Of a stretch of 9,112 nt of DNA, positions 1 through 7,127 are shown piece by piece. Below the pieces are notes generated by a model. That model searched no databases, was not told the origin of the DNA, and worked only from the letters and a program-made list of their open reading frames with translations. The translations under genes and the position numbers were made by a program. How positions within the stretch are numbered: position 1 is the first letter of the stretch; each line of letters opens with the position of its first letter. Source of the stretch: Stenotrophomonas sp. (GTDB taxonomy: Bacteria > Pseudomonadota > Gammaproteobacteria > Xanthomonadales > Xanthomonadaceae); NCBI GenBank assembly GCA_003510825.1, contig DOKO01000284.1:1-9112 (forward strand). The letters run 5' to 3'.

Positions 1-1621
<1,621 letters not shown>

Positions 1622-1710
1622 GAGGTCTCCGTAGGGGCGCGGCCCTGCACCCGTCCGTCAGCGGGAAGATCCCGGACGACAGCGGGCACAGACTGAATGG
1701 AATACCGCCA

Positions 1711-1716
1711 ATTATA
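1711..1716 (-). promoter_or_regulatory. Probable -10 element of the ettA promoter
   Basis: Read on the minus strand this is a perfect TATAAT, about 90 bases before the ettA ATG. No good TTGACA-like -35 is visible 16-18 bases upstream. A perfect 10-bp palindrome (1721-1730) occupies the -35/-10 spacer, where a bound regulator could interfere with polymerase. The ettA leader would be roughly 80 nt and could form a small CGGGA/TCCCG hairpin (1662-1674). Confidence 0.55.
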
Positions 1717-1720
1717 GCCG

Positions 1721-1824
1721 GAACCGGTTCGCGGCCGCGCCTGCCGGGGCCCCGTGGGGCTGGCCGAAGGCTGAATACTGAGTGGAACGCGTCAGCGGGA
1801 AGCGTTTCCAGCCGGAAACGGTTC
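1721..1824. promoter_or_regulatory. Cluster of three GAANCGNTTC operator-like sites
   Basis: Three sites share the pseudo-palindrome GAANCGNTTC: GAACCGGTTC (1721-1730, perfect), GAAGCGTTTC (1799-1808) and GAAACGGTTC (1815-1824). Their centres are about 78 and 16 bp apart. The first lies against the ettA -10. The last two lie 50-75 bp before the start of the RcnB-like gene, and a 7-bp inverted repeat (1803-1820) spans parts of both. A symmetric site with central CG resembles operators of LacI/GalR-type regulators, but the regulator is unknown and the role is inferred. Confidence 0.35.
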
Positions 1825-1875
1825 AGATCGGTTGCGCAATATGGACATCACCATCCACTTCAACAGAGGTCTGTC

Positions 1876-2355
1876 ATGCGCATCACCCTTATCGTGGCCG
1901 GGGCCATGGCCTCTGTACTGGCGCTGGGCGCCGTCACCCCGGCATTCGCCGATAACGACCACCGTGACCGCCGCGAGTGGCGCGAAGACCGCCGCGACGA
2001 TCGTCGCGAGTACCGCCATGACGTCCGCGAGGCGCGCCGCGACTACGAACGCGACCGCCGCGATGCGCGCCGTGACTGGCGTCGCGACCACGACCGCGGC
2101 TACTACCGTCCGGCACCGCCGCCGCCGCGCGTGGTCTACCGCCCCGGCTATCGCCCGGGCCCGGGCTACGGCTGGCAGGTCGGCCACCGCTACCGCGATT
2201 ACTACCGCGGCCCGGTCTACGTGGTGAACGACTACCCGCGCTACCACCTGCGTCGCCCGCCGTACGGCCACCAGTGGATCCGGGATGATCGCGGCAACAT
2301 GCTGCTGGTGGCCATCGCCACCGGGGTCATCGCCCAGTACGTGCTCAGCCGCTGA
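1876..2355 (+). CDS. Exported Arg/Asp-rich protein with RcnB-like C-terminal domain
   Basis: The protein has 159 residues with a Sec signal peptide (about 1-25, ending TPAFA, then DN), so it should be periplasmic. Residues 30-74 are extremely charged: I count 20 Arg and 16 Asp/Glu, in repeats of the type DRRDARRDW, likely a long charged helix. A Pro/Tyr/Gly-rich stretch follows (about 76-105). The last 55 residues (VYVVNDYPRYHLRRPPYGHQW, then a hydrophobic stretch ending IAQYVL) resemble the RcnB family. E. coli RcnB is a periplasmic protein of nickel/cobalt homeostasis. No rcnA-like efflux gene is adjacent, so a metal role here is only inferred. An AGAGG ribosome site (1865-1869) supports the ATG at 1876. 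The charged section explains the overlapping open frames on both strands. Confidence 0.85.
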   Translation: MRITLIVAGAMASVLALGAVTPAFADNDHRDRREWREDRRDDRREYRHDVREARRDYERDRRDARRDWRRDHDRGYYRPAPPPPRVVYRPGYRPGPGYGWQVGHRYRDYYRGPVYVVNDYPRYHLRRPPYGHQWIRDDRGNMLLVAIATGVIAQYVLSR

Positions 2356-2358
2356 GCC

Positions 2359-2384
2359 GGCAACGGGGTCAGGCAACGGGGTCA
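2359..2384. repeat. 13-bp tandem duplication at the edge of a hairpin repeat
   Basis: The 13-mer GGCAACGGGGTCA occurs twice in direct succession (2359-2371 and 2372-2384). The second copy contains the first bases of the hairpin repeat at 2378, so the outer arm start GGGGTCA is duplicated. It begins just after the stop codon of the RcnB-like gene and looks like a local slippage or duplication event. Confidence 0.8.
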
Positions 2385-2416
2385 GAGCCCTTCCCTGCGG
2401 GAAGGGATCCGACCCC
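2378..2416 (+). repeat. GGGGTC/GACCCC hairpin repeat, copy 1 (orientation A)
   Basis: This is a 39-bp imperfect palindrome. The left arm is GGGGTCAGAG, the core stem CCCTTCCC/GGGAAGGG closes a TGC loop, and the right arm is ATCCGACCCC. The outer and core stems pair, but the AGAG/ATCC segment between them contains A-C and G-A mismatches. It starts 22 bases after the RcnB-like stop codon. In this position it could stabilise or end the transcript, but no T-run follows. Confidence 0.9.
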
Positions 2417-2437
2417 AGAGCCCACCGGCAAAACCAT

Positions 2438-2474
2438 ACGGGGCCGGATCTCCTCCACGGGGATCCGGCCCCGT
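2438..2474. terminator. Strong 13-bp stem-loop, possible terminator and divergent member of the hairpin repeat family
   Basis: A perfect 13-bp stem (ACGGGGCCGGATC with GATCCGGCCCCGT) closes an 11-base loop and is followed by TCCTTT. The T-tract is weak, so intrinsic termination of the RcnB-like transcript is plausible rather than certain. The arms match the hairpin repeat family with one paired change: GGGGCCGGATC for GGGGTCGGATC, and the complementary change in the other arm. That suggests an older copy in which pairing was kept while the inner stem was lost. Confidence 0.5.
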
Positions 2475-2505
2475 TCCTTTCGGCCCCGGCAGTCCGCCAC
2501 GGGGC

Positions 2506-2511
2506 TACAAT
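2506..2511 (+). promoter_or_regulatory. Possible glyA promoter -10 element
   Basis: TACAAT matches five of six bases of the sigma-70 -10 consensus and lies 45 bases upstream of the glyA ATG. I find no convincing -35 at the usual spacing, so this rests on the -10 and its position only. I see no riboswitch or clear operator in the short leader. Confidence 0.4.
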
Positions 2512-2556
2512 CAGGGGCTGTGCCGTACCCCTTTCCCCTGCCTGCCGGAGTAACCG

Positions 2557-3810
2557 ATGTTCCCGCGTGACGTCCGCATCGAAACCTACGATCCCGAACT
2601 GGCCAAGGCCATCGCCGCCGAAACCCAGCGTCAGGAAGACCACGTCGAGCTGATCGCCAGCGAGAACTACACCAGCCCGGCCGTGATGGAGGCCCAGGGC
2701 AGCCAGCTGACCAACAAGTACGCCGAAGGCTACCCGGGCAAGCGCTACTACGGTGGCTGCGAATACGTGGACATCGCCGAGCAGCTGGCGATCGACCGCC
2801 TGAAGCAGCTGTTCGGTGCCGACTACGCCAACGTGCAGCCGCACAGCGGTTCGCAGGCCAACCAGGCCGTGTACTTCGCCCTGCTGCAGCCGGGTGACAC
2901 CATCCTCGGCATGAGCCTGGCCCACGGCGGCCACCTCACCCACGGTGCCAAGGTCAACGCCTCGGGCAAGCTGTTCAACGCCGTGCAGTACGGCGTCAAC
3001 GACCAGGGCCTGATCGATTACGACGAAGTCGAGCGCCTGGCCCTGGAGCACAAGCCGAAGATGGTCGTGGCCGGTTTCTCGGCCTACTCGCAGGTGATCG
3101 ACTGGGCGCGCTTCCGCGCCATCGCCGACAAGGTCGGTGCCTACCTGTTCGTCGACATGGCCCACGTGGCCGGCCTGGTGGCCGCTGGCGTCTACCCGAG
3201 CCCGCTGGAACATGCCCACGTGGTCACCTCGACCACCCACAAGACCCTGCGCGGCCCGCGCGGCGGAATCATCGTCGCCAAGGGTGCCGACGAAGACCTG
3301 GTCAAGAAGCTGCAGTCGGTGGTGTTCCCGGGCATCCAGGGCGGCCCGCTGATGCACGTCATCGCCGGCAAGGCCGTGGCCTTCAAGGAAGCGCTGGAGC
3401 CGGGCTTCACCGCGTACCAGCAGCAGGTGGTGAAGAACGCCCAGGCGATGGCCAACACGCTCATCGCGCGTGGCTACAAGATCGTCTCCGGCGGCACCCA
3501 GAACCACCTGATGCTGGTGGACATGATCGGCAAGGACGTGTCCGGCAAGGACGCGGAAGCCGCGCTGGGCAAGGCCCACATCACCGTCAACAAGAACTCG
3601 GTGCCGAACGACCCGCGTTCGCCGTTCGTGACCTCGGGCCTGCGCCTGGGCACCCCGGCTGTGACCACCCGTGGTTACGTCGAACAGGACTGCGTGGACC
3701 TGGCCAACTGGATCGCCGACGTGCTCGACGCCCCGGCCGATGACGCCGTCATCGCTCGCGTGCGCGACGGCGTCAGCGCGCAGTGCCGCAAGTACCCGGT
3801 CTACGGTTGA
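2557..3810 (+). CDS. glyA: Serine hydroxymethyltransferase GlyA
   Basis: GlyA is a PLP enzyme of the cytoplasm that interconverts serine plus tetrahydrofolate with glycine plus 5,10-methylene-tetrahydrofolate. It is the main source of one-carbon units. The 417 residues equal the length of E. coli GlyA and align to it without gaps at key positions. Lys229 in TSTTHKTLRGPRGG is the PLP Schiff-base lysine. Asp200 and His203 in FVDMAHVAG are the cofactor-contacting residues. The N-terminal ELIASENYTSPAVMEAQGS block and the YYGGCEYVD block are also present. ATG at 2557 is preceded by GGAG (2547-2550) with six bases between. Two inverted hairpin repeats begin nine bases after the stop, so the 3' end of the mRNA probably carries strong structure. 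Nothing suggests damage or transfer. Confidence 0.99.
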   Translation: MFPRDVRIETYDPELAKAIAAETQRQEDHVELIASENYTSPAVMEAQGSQLTNKYAEGYPGKRYYGGCEYVDIAEQLAIDRLKQLFGADYANVQPHSGSQANQAVYFALLQPGDTILGMSLAHGGHLTHGAKVNASGKLFNAVQYGVNDQGLIDYDEVERLALEHKPKMVVAGFSAYSQVIDWARFRAIADKVGAYLFVDMAHVAGLVAAGVYPSPLEHAHVVTSTTHKTLRGPRGGIIVAKGADEDLVKKLQSVVFPGIQGGPLMHVIAGKAVAFKEALEPGFTAYQQQVVKNAQAMANTLIARGYKIVSGGTQNHLMLVDMIGKDVSGKDAEAALGKAHITVNKNSVPNDPRSPFVTSGLRLGTPAVTTRGYVEQDCVDLANWIADVLDAPADDAVIARVRDGVSAQCRKYPVYG

Positions 3811-3818
3811 TCGATCCT

Positions 3819-3858
3819 GGGGTCGGAGCCCTTTCCTGACGGAAAGGGATCCGACCCC
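3819..3858 (+). repeat. GGGGTC/GACCCC hairpin repeat, copy 2 (orientation A)
   Basis: This 40-bp copy has left arm GGGGTCGGAG, core stem CCCTTTCC/GGAAAGGG around a TGAC loop, and right arm ATCCGACCCC. It starts nine bases after the glyA stop. The left arm has GGAG where other copies have AGAG, so one mismatch in the arm is repaired. It forms an inverted pair with the copy at 3878-3916. Confidence 0.92.
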
Positions 3859-3877
3859 GGGCATCCGGATCGAAGCA

Positions 3878-3916
3878 GGGGTCGGATCCCTTCCCGCAGG
3901 GAAGGGCTCTGACCCC
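3878..3916 (-). repeat. GGGGTC/GACCCC hairpin repeat, copy 3 (orientation B)
   Basis: This 39-bp copy has arms GGGGTCGGAT and CTCTGACCCC, with core stem CCCTTCCC (3888-3895) and GGGAAGGG (3899-3906) around a GCA loop. It is the reverse orientation of the preceding copy, with 19 bases between them. Its right end is seven bases from the ribosome site of the next gene. Confidence 0.92.
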
Positions 3917-3937
3917 AGCACCCAGGAAGCAACGCAC

Positions 3938-4372
3938 ATGGATGAGCGCCTGCACAAACGCCTGCACCTCGCACTGGCCCTGTTGTTCGGCCTGCCCGGC
4001 CTGCTGCTGGGCGGCATCGTGGCCCTGGTCGGCGTGTACGCCGGCCTGATGCAGGAGACCCGCCTGTTGAGCCAGCTGCTGCTGGTCTGCTGGGGCGCGG
4101 CGGGTGCACTCGGCATCGTCGCCTGGGTGCGTATCGGCGCCGATTTCCTGCTGCAGGGCCGGTCGGGCCTGCAGGCCATGGCTCGGGTCTGGTGGGGCCT
4201 GCTGTTGCTCGGCGTCCTGGCGGCGATTCCCGCCGTCGTGCTGGGCGTGGTGGTCGGGCTGACCGAACGCGCGGAGGGCTTCGGCCTGCTGCTGTACGGC
4301 CCGCCGCTGCTGCTGCCGGCTGCGCATCTGGCGTGGCTGCGCTGGCAGCAACCCCTTGCCGCACAAGGCTGA
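3938..4372 (+). CDS. Unrecognised inner-membrane protein with four predicted helices
   Basis: I do not recognise this 144-residue protein. It has a short charged N-terminus (MDERLHKRLH), then four hydrophobic stretches at about 10-34, 43-64, 84-107 and 115-135, separated by short polar loops. It is rich in Leu, Gly, Ala and Val, with no visible catalytic motif and a single Cys in helix 2, so it is most likely an integral inner-membrane protein. I chose ATG at 3938 because AGGAAG (3924-3929) sits eight bases before it. The open frame extends upstream into the hairpin repeats and glyA, which cannot be part of it. G/C at third positions matches the neighbours. It lies between glyA and nrdR with 96 bases to nrdR, and could be transcribed with either. 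Confidence 0.8.
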   Translation: MDERLHKRLHLALALLFGLPGLLLGGIVALVGVYAGLMQETRLLSQLLLVCWGAAGALGIVAWVRIGADFLLQGRSGLQAMARVWWGLLLLGVLAAIPAVVLGVVVGLTERAEGFGLLLYGPPLLLPAAHLAWLRWQQPLAAQG

Positions 4373-4385
4373 GCGCCGCCCGGAT

Positions 4386-4439
4386 TTGCTGCAAAAGCCC
4401 TTCTCAGGTACCTTTGCGACGCTGTCATGACGATGACAG
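4386..4439 (+). promoter_or_regulatory. Candidate nrdR promoter with a 7-bp inverted repeat
   Basis: TTGCTG (4386-4391) and TACCTT (4409-4414) are 17 bases apart and could be a weak sigma-70 promoter, with half-matches at both hexamers. Just downstream, CTGTCAT (4422-4428) and ATGACAG (4433-4439) form a perfect inverted repeat with a four-base GACG spacer. It would sit near the transcription start, a position suited to an operator. It does not look like the AT-rich NrdR box. Confidence 0.3.
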
Positions 4440-4468
4440 ATTGGTATTCCCCCTGAGCCAGGCGTTCC

Positions 4469-4990
4469 ATGTATTGCCCCTTCTGCCAGCATGCCGATAC
4501 ACGGGTCATCGACTCGCGCGTCTCCGAAGACGGCGCGACGATCCGCCGTCGGCGTGAGTGCGAGGCCTGCAACGAACGTTTCAGCACCCTGGAAACGGTC
4601 GAGCTGAAGCTGCCGGCCATCGTCAAGAGTGATGGCACCCGCGAAGCCTTCGACCAGCGCAAGGTGCGCGCCGGCTTTGACCGCGCGCTGCAGAAGCGCG
4701 CCGTGCCCGAAGAGAAGATCGAAGCCGCCGTCCGTGCGGTCGTCCACCAGCTGCGCATCAGCGGCGAACGCGAAGTGCCCTCGATCAAGGTCGGTGAGTT
4801 CGTGATGAGCGAACTGCGCAAGCTCGACCACGTCGGCTACGTGCGCTTCGCCTCGGTCTACCGCAGCTTCGAGGACGTGGCCGATTTCCGCGAGGAGATC
4901 GAGAAGCTGGAACGCGACCTGCCGTCCAGCACCGAACAGCTGCAGCTGCTGGGCGATGTCATCGCCCTGACCAAGAAAAAGAAGGGCTGA
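4469..4990 (+). CDS. nrdR: Transcriptional repressor NrdR
   Basis: NrdR is a cytoplasmic zinc-ribbon/ATP-cone repressor that binds NrdR boxes upstream of ribonucleotide reductase operons and responds to adenine nucleotides. The 173-residue protein begins MYCPFC, and Cys3, Cys6, Cys31 and Cys34 form the four-cysteine zinc ribbon. The basic DNA-binding turn IRRRRECEACNERF lies at 25-38. The ATP-cone follows at about 46-136, starting LPAIVKSDGTREAFDQRKV. The tail is charged and ends in a lysine run. The ATG at 4469 gives the conserved family start, although the ribosome site is weak (CAGG at 4459-4462). The length is slightly above that of E. coli NrdR because of the C-terminal tail. ribD follows after 78 bases, the widespread nrdR-ribD arrangement, which suggests shared transcription. 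Confidence 0.98.
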   Translation: MYCPFCQHADTRVIDSRVSEDGATIRRRRECEACNERFSTLETVELKLPAIVKSDGTREAFDQRKVRAGFDRALQKRAVPEEKIEAAVRAVVHQLRISGEREVPSIKVGEFVMSELRKLDHVGYVRFASVYRSFEDVADFREEIEKLERDLPSSTEQLQLLGDVIALTKKKKG

Positions 4991-5003
4991 CGCCCGGATG
5001 GGT

Positions 5004-5039
5004 GGTGGGTGCCAACCGTTGGTTGGCACGACGGCCTGC
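5004..5039 (+). repeat. GTAG-type palindromic repeat, upstream of ribD
   Basis: GTGCCAACC (5009-5017) and GGTTGGCAC (5021-5029) form a perfect 9-bp stem with a GTT loop, followed by a trailing GGCCTGC. The 5' flank GGTGGG is a degenerate version of the GTAG head. It closely matches the element at 6199-6233 in stem core and trailing bases. It starts 13 bases after nrdR and would be transcribed between nrdR and ribD if they are one operon. Confidence 0.75.
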
Positions 5040-5068
5040 ATCCCCATCAGCGGCGTTACCATGGCCGC

Positions 5069-6154
5069 ATGACCACGCCGTTCACCGTCCTCGACCACCT
5101 GCACATGGCCAACGCACTGCGTCTGGCCGAGCGTGCCGCCTATACCACCCGCCCCAATCCCATGGTCGGCTGCGTGATCGCCCATGGCGAACGCGTGGTC
5201 GGGCAGGGCTGGCACCAGCGTGCCGGCGGCCCGCATGCCGAAGTCTTCGCCCTGCGCGAGGCCGGCGACGAAGCGAGGGGTGCCACCGCCTACGTCACCC
5301 TGGAACCCTGCGCGCATTTCGGCCGCACGCCACCGTGCGCGCTGGCGCTGATTGAAGCCGGTGTGTCGCGCGTCGTCGCGGCGCTGCGCGATCCCTTCCC
5401 GAAGGTTGATGGCGGTGGCTTCGACCTGCTGCGCGAAGCGGGCATCGAGGTGTGCGAGGGCCTGATGGCGGCACAGGCGCGCGAGCTCAACAAGGGCTTC
5501 CTGTCGCGCGTGGAGTGCAACCGCCCGTGGCTGCGGGTGAAGCTGGCCGCCAGCCTGGATGGGCGCACGGCGATGGCCGATGGCAGCTCGAAGTGGATCA
5601 CCGGCGCGGCCGCGCGCGAAGACGTGCAGCATTGGCGTGCGCGTGCCGGCGCGATCCTTACCGGTGCCGACACCGTGCTGGCCGACGACCCGATGCTGAC
5701 CGTGCGCCTGGCCGACACCGAGGTGATGCCGCCGCTGCGCGTGGTACTGGATTCACGCCTGCGCTCGCTGGAATGCAGCCGCGTGCGCGAGGGTGGGGCG
5801 CCGACCTTGTACGTGCACGATGCCGCGGTCAGTGCGCCGGATGCGGCCGATGCCGAATTCGCCGGCGTGCCGCGCGTCGATGGACGCCTGGATCTGGGCG
5901 CGGTGCTGGCGCTGCTGGCCGAGCGTGGCATCAATGAAGTGCACACCGAAGCCGGTGCCACCTTGGCCGGCGCGCTGCTGCGTGGCGGCTGGGTGGATGA
6001 GCTGCTGCTGTACCAGGCGCCGACGCTGTTGGGAGATTCCGGCCGCCCGCTGCTGGCTGGCCTGGGTATTGAAGCGATGGACCAGCAACGCCGCCTGCGC
6101 GTGGTCGACCAGCGCCAGGTGGGCGATGACCTGCGGTTGCTGCTGCGCGCGTGA
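5069..6154 (+). CDS. ribD: Bifunctional pyrimidine deaminase/reductase RibD
   Basis: RibD carries out steps two and three of riboflavin synthesis: deamination of the GTP-derived pyrimidine, then NADPH-dependent reduction of its ribose side chain. The 361-residue protein is close to the 367 of E. coli RibD. The N-terminal deaminase domain (about 1-145) shows zinc ligands His56, Cys81 and Cys90 in PHAEV and PCAHFGRTPPC, with Glu58 as proton shuttle. The reductase domain (about 150-361) begins WLRVKLAASLDGRTAM and contains ILTGADTVLADDPMLTVR. I chose ATG at 5069. Upstream in-frame ATG 5009 lies inside a palindromic repeat, and the family normally starts near RLAERAAYTTRPNPMVG. No strong ribosome site precedes it, which fits reading through from nrdR. 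No FMN riboswitch precedes ribD. Confidence 0.97.
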   Translation: MTTPFTVLDHLHMANALRLAERAAYTTRPNPMVGCVIAHGERVVGQGWHQRAGGPHAEVFALREAGDEARGATAYVTLEPCAHFGRTPPCALALIEAGVSRVVAALRDPFPKVDGGGFDLLREAGIEVCEGLMAAQARELNKGFLSRVECNRPWLRVKLAASLDGRTAMADGSSKWITGAAAREDVQHWRARAGAILTGADTVLADDPMLTVRLADTEVMPPLRVVLDSRLRSLECSRVREGGAPTLYVHDAAVSAPDAADAEFAGVPRVDGRLDLGAVLALLAERGINEVHTEAGATLAGALLRGGWVDELLLYQAPTLLGDSGRPLLAGLGIEAMDQQRRLRVVDQRQVGDDLRLLLRA

Positions 6155-6167
6155 TGCGGTGAAAGCC

Positions 6168-6186
6168 ATCCACGCATGGCGTGGAT
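6168..6186 (-). repeat. Inverted GTAG-type repeat unit between convergent genes
   Basis: ATCCACGC (6168-6175) and GCGTGGAT (6179-6186) form a perfect 8-bp stem with a three-base loop, 13 bases after the ribD stop. The following CTCC looks like a degenerate CTAC, so this unit would be the reverse orientation of the GTAG unit at 6199. The two form a head-to-head dimer. Confidence 0.65.
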
Positions 6187-6198
6187 CTCCCGTGCTCT

Positions 6199-6233
6199 GG
6201 TAGACGCCAACCTTGGTTGGCGCCGTGGCCTGC
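6199..6233 (+). repeat. GTAG-type palindromic repeat downstream of ribD
   Basis: The GTAG head (6200-6203) is followed by CGCCAACC (6205-6212) and GGTTGGCG (6215-6222), a perfect 8-bp stem. The trailing GGCCTGC is shared with the element at 5004-5039. It fills the gap between the 3' ends of ribD and the minus-strand gene at 6249 and may act as a transcript end for either strand. Confidence 0.75.
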
Positions 6234-6248
6234 TTGCCGGTTACCGCC

Positions 6249-7127
6249 TTACGCGCACTCGTCGGTCCACATCATCTGTGCGATCGGACGCAGGGCCTTG
6301 CACTCCTGCGTCATCTCGTCGGCCGACTTCACCTGCGCCTTGGCCTTCAGCTCCTCGGCCATCGCATCCACGCCGCTGATCTGTTCCGGCGCGATCTTCG
6401 CCACGCAGCTGCGGTGCTGCTGCAGCAGCAGGTCGCAGCCCGGCACGCCGGTCACCTTCGGTGCGCTGGCCGCTTCGGCATCTTCCATCCACACCTGGAA
6501 CGGCGCGATGGATTCCAACACCGGCGTCACCAGCTCATCGAAGCTGCCACTGAACCAGTACGCCTGCCCGGTGCCGGAGTACAGCTTCTGGCTGCCCTTC
6601 ACCGTGCGCTGCGTGCCGCTCTTCAGCGCCTGCGTGTAGGCCTCGATGAAGCGCGTGCGGCTGGCCGGGTCTTCACTGGTCATGCTGTCGGCGAACAGCG
6701 GGCGCACGCTGGCCAGGTCCACCACCTTGCAGATGAAATCGACCGTGGCGATCTTCTGGTCGTCCACGTACTCGTTGTCTTCGATGCTGCTGCCGGTGGC
6801 GCGGCAGGTCGATGCCTTCAGCACCTTGGCGTACAGCGCTTCGGTCGCGGCCGCATCGGGCGTGCCGCCGACGCTGGCCTGCAGCGCCATCCACGGTTCG
6901 GCCAGCGCCTTGGCCAGTGCGCCCGGCGTGGGCGTCACCGCGTCCTTGCCATCGTGCGCGCTGCGCATGGCGTCGTTGAGCGTGCGTGCGGCAGCGGCAT
7001 CGTCTTCAATCAGCACGCGCGCGTACAGGTCCAGCGTCTGTTCCGGCGTCAGTGCCGTCGCGGCGGTGGCGAACACGGGGGCGCACAGCAGGGCGCTGGC
7101 GAGCAGGGTGCGAAGGGGAGTCTTCAT
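6249..7127 (-). CDS. Exported protein of unknown function with six cysteines in the mature part
   Basis: I do not recognise this 292-residue protein. It begins with a Sec signal peptide (about 1-22, MKTPLRTLLASALLCAPVFA); the Cys in it is not in a lipobox, so a soluble periplasmic or secreted protein is more likely than a lipoprotein. The mature part looks mainly alpha-helical. It has six cysteines (108, 133, 231, 241, 276, 291), an even number that would allow three disulphides, one of them using the penultimate residue. Two motifs stand out: PGCDLLLQQHRSCVAKI (229-245) and the C-terminal MMWTDECA. ATG at 7127 starts directly on the signal peptide. The preceding ribosome site is weak (GGAAC). 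It is separated from the upstream Ax21-like gene by a terminator, so it probably has its own promoter, which I cannot place. Confidence 0.85.
   Translation of the reverse strand: MKTPLRTLLASALLCAPVFATAATALTPEQTLDLYARVLIEDDAAAARTLNDAMRSAHDGKDAVTPTPGALAKALAEPWMALQASVGGTPDAAATEALYAKVLKASTCRATGSSIEDNEYVDDQKIATVDFICKVVDLASVRPLFADSMTSEDPASRTRFIEAYTQALKSGTQRTVKGSQKLYSGTGQAYWFSGSFDELVTPVLESIAPFQVWMEDAEAASAPKVTGVPGCDLLLQQHRSCVAKIAPEQISGVDAMAEELKAKAQVKSADEMTQECKALRPIAQMMWTDECA

Noticed and set aside
1832..2227. Alternative 131-codon frame overlapping the RcnB-like gene
   Set aside because: It has no domain and no ribosome site. The 1876 frame has a signal peptide, a ribosome site and an RcnB-like end.
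2378..2416. Hairpin repeat as an intrinsic terminator
   Set aside because: No T-run follows this or the other full copies, so intrinsic termination is not supported even though the hairpins may affect RNA stability.
2378..3916. CRISPR array or tandem repeat array formed by the hairpin repeats
   Set aside because: Copies are palindromic, in mixed orientation and unevenly spaced, with genes between them and no cas genes.
1792..4821. A 1009-codon minus-strand open frame across the RcnB-like gene, glyA and nrdR
   Set aside because: It runs antisense to clearly recognised genes and reads through two intergenic repeat regions. Its sequence is low-complexity and looks like a composition artefact.
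5009..5068. Upstream ATG start for RibD
   Set aside because: The extra 20 residues are encoded by a palindromic repeat and are absent from the family. ATG 5069 fits the normal N-terminus.
3773..5632. A 619-codon minus-strand open frame antisense to nrdR and ribD
   Set aside because: It overlaps genuine genes, and its distinctive peptides come from translating the hairpin repeats.
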